Shown here in pieces: positions 6,972 through 11,111 of a stretch of 11,111 nt of DNA. Below the pieces are notes generated by a model, which was given only the letters and a program-made list of their open reading frames with translations, had not been told where the DNA came from and ran no database searches. The number at the start of each line of letters is the position of its first letter. Position 1 is the first letter of the stretch. Position numbers and translations under genes: made by a program. The stretch comes from JACCWM01 sp040393065 (GTDB lineage Bacteria > Myxococcota_A > Bradymonadia > Bradymonadales > Bradymonadaceae), in the NCBI GenBank assembly GCA_040393065.1, contig JBEBUW010000136.1:1-11111 (forward strand), written 5' to 3'.

Positions 6972-7247
6972 GGGGTGAAAAACTCGGTGAAAGTTATGGG
7001 TGAGCGTTGAGAGCTAGCGAACAGGTCAGGTGGTTTACCACATTCGGGCCGCAGGTGGGTATGGTCGATGCTGGAGCCGGGTGGCGGGGAGGAATTTGGA
7101 AGAATAAGAATTTGGGGTGTGGGTGGTGGGTTTACAAGTGGAGCAGATAAGTTCAGACTGTGGCGGCTTGAGCAGGAGAATTTTTGGTTCGGGCGTACTT
7201 TCTGAATTTTGGTCTATCAATTCATTTCTATTACTACGTTGGCGTTC

Positions 7248-8951
7248 ATGAGCAGCGATAAAAAGAAACCAGTCGTGCAGTTAGTTCCTCCGCGTGTGCG
7301 GAAAGCCTCGGATGTGAAGTCGGATGCATCGCAGGAAAATTTCGAAGAATCTGCGGTTGTGCAGCCGGAGCCGGTTGAAGAATCGGTGCCGGTGGCGGCT
7401 GAGCCGGAAAAGAAGCAGCAGCCGGCGGCTGTGGCGAAGCCGGCGGCGCGTGCGGAGAAACCGGGCGTGAAGTTCGGGGATATGTCGGCGACGATGGAAG
7501 ATTTTGAGGCGATGCTCAACGCGGACGAGAGTCATGTGCCGAAGCGACGTCGTTTTGAGGTCGGTGACCAGGTCGAAGGCACGGTCATGAGCGTCGGGCG
7601 GCATATTTTTGTCGATCTGGGCGACAGGTATGAGGGCGTGGCTTCGCCGGAAGGTTATCTGGACGAGGAAGGGAATCTGACGCTGGCGGTCGGTGATACG
7701 CAGAAGTTTTATGTGTTGTCGCTGCGCGGCGGGATTCAGCTCGGTAAGGAAATGGAAGGCGGCCAGGGCGTGGAAGCGGTCGAGGTTGCTTTTGAGTCGG
7801 GTCTGCCGATGAAGGGGCGTGTCGTGGCGACCAATAAGGGTGGCTATGAGATTGACCTGGGCGGTGTGCCGGCGTTTTGTCCGATCAGTCAGATCGACCT
7901 GGCGTTTACGGAAGATCCGAACGTGCATGTGGGTGAGACGTACACGTTTAAGGTGACGGATGTGCGTGAGGGCGGTCGCACGGTGGTGGTGAGTCGTGCG
8001 CAGCTGATGCGTGAGGAGCGCGATGCGGCACGTAGCGAAACGCTTGCGAAACTTGAGCCGGGTGTTCGGGTGAGTGGGACAGTGACGCGCGTGGCTGATT
8101 TTGGTGCGTTCGTCGATCTGGGCGGCATTGAAGGGCTGGTGCATATTTCGCAGCTCAGTCATGGCACGGTCGATAAGGCCAGCGACGTGGTGAAGGAGGG
8201 CGACGTTGTGGAGGTCGAGGTTTTGAACATCGAGCCGGCTGTGGGCGATCGTCAGATGCGGATTGGTCTGAGTATGAAAGCTGCGCAGGAAGATCCGTGG
8301 CTGACGGTAAACGAGCGGTTTACGATCGGGCAGAAGGTGACAGGTACCGTGGTGCGGCTTGCGCCGTTTGGCGCGTTTGTGGAACTTGCGCCGGGTCTGG
8401 ATGGGCTGGTGCACGTGTCGCAGATGAGCTGGGAGCGTCATGTTGCGGTGCCGGGCGATGTGGTTTCGATGGGCCAGAAGGTGCAGGTCGAAATTCAGGA
8501 TATCGATGTGCTGCGGCAGCGGATCAGCCTGAGCATGAAGGATGTGGAGGCAGATCCGTGGACGACGGTTCTGGAGCGTTTTGCGCCGGGAAGCGAAGTT
8601 ACGGGCGTGGTCGAGAACATCGAAGAATTTGGTGTTTTTGTGGGGCTGGGCGGTGGAATTTCGGCGTTGTTGCCGCGCAGTGAAATGGTGTTGCCGCGTG
8701 ATGCGACGCCGCACCGGATGTTTACGGTGGGCAAGCCTGTGACGGCTCATGTGCTGAGTGTGGATGTGGAGCGTCGTCGGATGGCGTTGACGCAGCGGAG
8801 CGAAGCGGAGCGTGCGGCTTCGGCGCCTGCGGCTGCTGCCGGTGCAGAGAAACAGCCGGCTGTGGAGCGGGAACCGACGAGTTATGCGGATGCGCCGTCG
8901 GGTCGTACGGGGCTTGGGACATTTGGCGATTTGCTGAAGAATCGCAAATAA
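7248..8951 (+). CDS. Protein with five S1 RNA-binding domains (ribosomal protein S1-like)
   Basis: A 567-residue RNA-binding protein. Residues 1-100 are a polar, low-complexity leader rich in Glu, Pro, Ala and Lys. Five S1 (OB-fold) domains follow at about 101-170, 182-256, 267-347, 355-435 and 443-518. Domains 3 and 4 are canonical (VTGTVVRLAPFGAFVEL...GLDGLVHVSQMS). Domains 1, 2 and 5 are more divergent. A short Ala-rich tail ends in GTFGDLLKNRK. Ribosomal S1 of E. coli has six domains in a similar length, so this may be the genome's S1 or an S1-like paralogue; the window cannot decide. I chose ATG 7248 over an in-frame TTG at 7209, which would add a hydrophobic segment of little sense. No good Shine-Dalgarno precedes the ATG. 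A strong terminator follows. Confidence 0.93.
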   Translation: MSSDKKKPVVQLVPPRVRKASDVKSDASQENFEESAVVQPEPVEESVPVAAEPEKKQQPAAVAKPAARAEKPGVKFGDMSATMEDFEAMLNADESHVPKRRRFEVGDQVEGTVMSVGRHIFVDLGDRYEGVASPEGYLDEEGNLTLAVGDTQKFYVLSLRGGIQLGKEMEGGQGVEAVEVAFESGLPMKGRVVATNKGGYEIDLGGVPAFCPISQIDLAFTEDPNVHVGETYTFKVTDVREGGRTVVVSRAQLMREERDAARSETLAKLEPGVRVSGTVTRVADFGAFVDLGGIEGLVHISQLSHGTVDKASDVVKEGDVVEVEVLNIEPAVGDRQMRIGLSMKAAQEDPWLTVNERFTIGQKVTGTVVRLAPFGAFVELAPGLDGLVHVSQMSWERHVAVPGDVVSMGQKVQVEIQDIDVLRQRISLSMKDVEADPWTTVLERFAPGSEVTGVVENIEEFGVFVGLGGGISALLPRSEMVLPRDATPHRMFTVGKPVTAHVLSVDVERRRMALTQRSEAERAASAPAAAAGAEKQPAVEREPTSYADAPSGRTGLGTFGDLLKNRK

Positions 8952-8985
8952 GAGCGTTGTACGTGTAAGAAAGTAATAAGAAAGT

Positions 8986-9021
8986 AAAAAAGCCGGGCGA
9001 TGGAGCATCGCCCGGCTTTTT
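8986..9021. terminator. Bidirectional rho-independent terminator
   Basis: A perfect 11-bp GC-rich stem, GCCGGGCGATG (8992-9002) and CATCGCCCGGC (9006-9016), encloses a three-base loop. It is flanked by six A on the left and five T on the right, so it works as a stem plus T-run in both directions. It lies 34 bp after the S1 gene stop and 17 bp beyond the stop of the convergent CHRD gene, so it probably ends both transcripts. Confidence 0.95.
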
Positions 9022-9038
9022 GTTTGTTGGGTCGGGGT

Positions 9039-9521
9039 TTAGTCGATGGTGACGGTGCCTCGGACTTCGCCATCGGGATAGTCTTCGGTGTGGATGTCGA
9101 TGAAGAATTCGCGGTCGCGAAGTTGTTTGATTTCGTCTTCGTTCAGCTCGATGCTTCCGCCGATGGCACCGCGTTTTTCGTTGGAGGTCGGGGCGAACTC
9201 CAGGGGTAAGACGCGGTCGTGGTCGTTGTCGCCGCCCTGGCCCAGGTAGAGATGGACGCCGTTTTTGCTGGTGTTGTTTTCGAGAATGGGGCTGCTGAGA
9301 TTGGTGACTTTGCCGGTGACGTACAGGGTGTTGTCGATGAGGGTTGCCTGGATGTCGATTTCGGCGGGGCCGTCGCCGTCGTCGGCGTCGGCTTCGAAGA
9401 ATATGCGGTCAGCGCGCGGGACGTTTTTGCGGTCGTCGTCGGAGTTCTGTGCGCTGGCGTTGCTGGCGATGAAGGCAAGGGCGAGAAAGGCGATGAGGGA
9501 TGAGATGGTGATGTGGCGCAT
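9039..9521 (-). CDS. Secreted CHRD-domain protein
   Basis: A 160-residue exported protein. The first 24 residues form a clean signal peptide: MRH, a hydrophobic core ISSLIAFLALAFIA, and the cleavage site SNASA before Gln25. The mature part is acidic at its start (NSDDDRKN, EADADDGDGP). It then carries a CHRD-type domain at about 38-158, best marked by GVHLYLGQGG (88-97) and the C-terminal hallmark FFIDIHTEDYPDGEVRGTV (139-157). CHRD domains occur in animal chordin and in many bacterial exported proteins, where their role is mostly unknown. I chose ATG 9521 because it gives the signal peptide directly; an upstream in-frame start would add 31 residues in front of it. The protein is expected in the periplasm or outside the cell. 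No functional partner is adjacent. Confidence 0.87.
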   Translation of the reverse strand: MRHITISSLIAFLALAFIASNASAQNSDDDRKNVPRADRIFFEADADDGDGPAEIDIQATLIDNTLYVTGKVTNLSSPILENNTSKNGVHLYLGQGGDNDHDRVLPLEFAPTSNEKRGAIGGSIELNEDEIKQLRDREFFIDIHTEDYPDGEVRGTVTID

Positions 9522-9548
9522 GATCGGACTCTTTGCTTTTGTACGGAA

Positions 9549-9568
9549 GATACCCTGTGAAAGGTATC
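9549..9568. promoter_or_regulatory. Inverted repeat upstream of the CHRD gene
   Basis: GATACC (9549-9554) and GGTATC (9563-9568) form a perfect 6-bp inverted repeat with an 8-base spacer. It lies 28-47 bases upstream of the CHRD start, in the 270-bp divergent gap before trpB. It could be an operator or a leader hairpin. A chance match cannot be excluded. Confidence 0.3.
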
Positions 9569-9791
9569 GGTAGTGGAAACAGTCCCAAAAGTAGGGTCGC
9601 GAGGATTGAATCAAGCGGGGGATTGCCGGGATATATAGCGGTTATGCGACAAACTTGGTGAAATAACTTGGGCCGGGCAATGGCTGTATGATACTCGTTG
9701 GGGTTCCGCTATTGAACGCACAACCGATGGCGGGATTGTCAGGAAGAGTTTTTGTTGTGTGAAAAACCGTAAACAAGAAGAGAAGTATGTT

Positions 9792-11003
9792 ATGAGTCGT
9801 GAAGAATCTCGTTTTGCCCCGATGCCCAATGCGGAAGGTTATTTTGGAGCGTATGGCGGTCAGGTATTGCCGCCGCATCTGAAAGAAGTGATGGATGAAA
9901 TCGATGCTGCGTATGAGGAAATTCGTCAGCGCGAAGATTTTCAAAAAGAGCTCGCTCAGTTGCTGGCGGATTATGTGGGGCGTCCGAGTCCGATATATTA
10001 TGCGCGGCGTTTGTCGGAGAAGCTTGGCGGCGCGCAGATTTATCTCAAGCGTGAAGATCTGAACCATACCGGCGCGCATAAGATCAATCACTGTCTGGGT
10101 GAGGTTTTGCTGGCCAAGTTCATGGGCAAAACGCGTGTGATTGCGGAGACCGGTGCGGGTCAGCATGGTGTGGCGCTGGCGACGGCGTGTGCACTGCTTG
10201 ATATGCCGTGTGAAATTCACATGGGTCAGGTGGATATCGAGAAGGAAGCGCCGAACGTCACGAAGATGAAGATTCTGGGTTGCACGGTTGTGCCGGTGAC
10301 GCGCGGTGGCGCCACGCTGAAGGAAGCGGTGGACAGTGCGTTTGAGACGTACATGGGCGATCCGCAGAATCTTTTTTATGCGATTGGTTCGGTGGTGGGG
10401 CCGCATCCGTTTCCGAAAATGGTGCGTGATTTCCAGTCGGTTGTGGGCAAGGAAGCACGCGAGCAGTTTTTGGCGCGTCATGATGCGTTGCCGGATTATG
10501 TGGCGGCGTGTGTGGGCGGCGGTTCCAACGCGATCGGGATTTTCACGGCGTTTCTGGAGGACGAGTCTGTTCAACTGGTGGGCGTGGAGCCGGCCGGTGA
10601 AGGTCTGGACAAGCCGGGACGTCATGCAGCGACGTTGACGATGGGCAAGCCGGGCGTGATCCACGGCATGGAATGCTATGTGCTGGAAGATGGAGAGGGA
10701 AATCCGTCGCCGGTGCATTCGATTGCGTCGGGTCTGGATTATCCTGGCATCGGGCCGCAGCACAGCTATCTGAAGGATATCGGACGCGTTCAGTATGAAA
10801 GCGTGATCGATCAGGAGTGTCTGGATGCGTTCATGACTTTGTCGCGCGTGGAGGGCATTATTCCGGCGCTGGAGAGCAGCCATGCTGTGGCGTGGGCGAT
10901 GCGTGTTGCGCCGACGCTCGGGAAAGATCAGCGGATTCTGGTGAATCTTTCCGGGCGTGGGGATAAGGACGCGGACTATATTGCCGGCGTTTTAGGTCTG
11001 TAA
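9792..11003 (+). CDS. trpB: Tryptophan synthase beta subunit
   Basis: A 403-residue PLP enzyme that joins indole and L-serine to make tryptophan, the last step of the pathway. The family length is about 400. The N-terminus YFGAYGGQVLPPHL is the usual TrpB opening. GAHKIN carries the PLP lysine (Lys97). ETGAGQHG carries the catalytic Glu119. GGGSNAIG (242-249) is the phosphate-binding loop, GLDYPGIGPQHSYL follows, and the end has EGIIPALESSHA and VNLSGRGDKD. It is the standard TrpB1 type, which normally works with TrpA. I chose ATG 9792 because GAAGAGAAG ends six bases upstream. An in-frame GTG at 9759 would add 11 residues of non-family sequence. No tryptophan gene lies on either side within the window, so trpB appears detached from trpA here, at least immediately downstream. 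Confidence 0.97.
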   Translation: MSREESRFAPMPNAEGYFGAYGGQVLPPHLKEVMDEIDAAYEEIRQREDFQKELAQLLADYVGRPSPIYYARRLSEKLGGAQIYLKREDLNHTGAHKINHCLGEVLLAKFMGKTRVIAETGAGQHGVALATACALLDMPCEIHMGQVDIEKEAPNVTKMKILGCTVVPVTRGGATLKEAVDSAFETYMGDPQNLFYAIGSVVGPHPFPKMVRDFQSVVGKEAREQFLARHDALPDYVAACVGGGSNAIGIFTAFLEDESVQLVGVEPAGEGLDKPGRHAATLTMGKPGVIHGMECYVLEDGEGNPSPVHSIASGLDYPGIGPQHSYLKDIGRVQYESVIDQECLDAFMTLSRVEGIIPALESSHAVAWAMRVAPTLGKDQRILVNLSGRGDKDADYIAGVLGL

Positions 11004-11054
11004 GGGGAGGAGGGGGGACATGTAATCGTGTAGAAACGATTGTGGTGTGACGTG

Positions 11055-11111
11055 AGCCCAGGGGCAGAGCCCCTGGGCTGGTACAACATGTGTCCCAGGG
11101 GCAGAGCCCCT
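11055..11111. repeat. Tandem perfect GC-rich palindromes after trpB
   Basis: AGCCCAGGGGC (11055-11065) and GCCCCTGGGCT (11069-11079) form a perfect 11-bp stem with the loop AGA. Thirty-seven bases further on the same palindrome starts again (CCCAGGGGCAGAGCCCCT from 11094) and is cut by the window edge. No T-run follows the complete copy, so it is not a standard terminator, though it could block or protect the trpB message end. A weaker hairpin, AATCGT/ACGATT (11024-11041), lies between trpB and the palindrome. This looks like a member of an extragenic palindrome family. Confidence 0.8.

Noticed and set aside
7030..7041. GTGGTTTACCAC palindrome as an operator
   Set aside because: The arms are only 5 bp, a single copy is present and no promoter could be placed beside it.
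7035..7220. 61-residue minus-strand reading frame between the acyltransferase and the S1 gene
   Set aside because: It starts at TTG, has no ribosome binding site or recognisable motif, and lies in the divergent promoter gap.
8961..8991. AAGAAAGTAA repeats before the S1 terminator as copies of the 42-bp array core
   Set aside because: They are 12 bp apart, lack the TTTGGG part and any 42-bp spacing. Probably chance A-rich sequence next to the terminator.
9664..9692. trpB promoter with -10 TATGAT at 9687-9692
   Set aside because: The -10 is fair, but no -35 at 16-18 bp is convincing, so I do not call it.

Overview
The window looks like chromosomal DNA from a GC-rich, Gram-negative-type bacterium. 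A delta-proteobacterial or Myxococcota-like lineage is my low-confidence guess, based on the extended multi-S1 protein, the soluble PAS histidine kinase and the abundant extragenic palindromes. No phage, transposase, integrase, tRNA, rRNA or CRISPR gene is visible. The + strand has more G than C and more T than A whichever strand codes, which suggests it is the leading replication strand.

Layout. Bases 1-118 hold tandem 24-25 bp GC-rich hairpin units cut by the window edge. Bases 168-590 hold an array with an exact 42-bp period: eight direct copies of an A-rich core, then two clear inverted copies and one decayed one. Bases 627-5730 are a four-gene minus-strand operon, read from high to low coordinates: a thiamine-diphosphate (ThDP) dependent acetolactate-synthase-like enzyme, two small citrate-synthase-fold proteins joined by ATGA stop/start overlaps, and a soluble PAS histidine kinase. 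A candidate promoter with an operator-like dyad lies upstream, at 5856-5896. A minus-strand membrane acyltransferase of the PlsC family (5934-6971) precedes the operon.

Divergent from the acyltransferase is a plus-strand protein with five S1 RNA-binding domains (7248-8951). It ends at a strong terminator that probably also serves the convergent secreted CHRD-domain protein (9039-9521, minus). Divergent from that is trpB (9792-11003, plus), with no trpA directly after it. The window closes with a perfect GC-rich palindrome that starts to repeat 37 bp later.

How the genes work together. The S1 protein, the acyltransferase and TrpB are housekeeping-type functions with no obvious link to each other. 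The coupled unit of ThDP enzyme, two citrate-synthase-like proteins and kinase is the part most likely to be an undescribed system. Both citrate-synthase-like proteins seem to lack the usual catalytic His and Asp residues, so a carbon-carbon bond chemistry module or ligand-sensing module tied to a kinase is plausible. Its substrate cannot be read from the sequence. The 42-bp array directly downstream of the kinase is the most striking non-coding structure.
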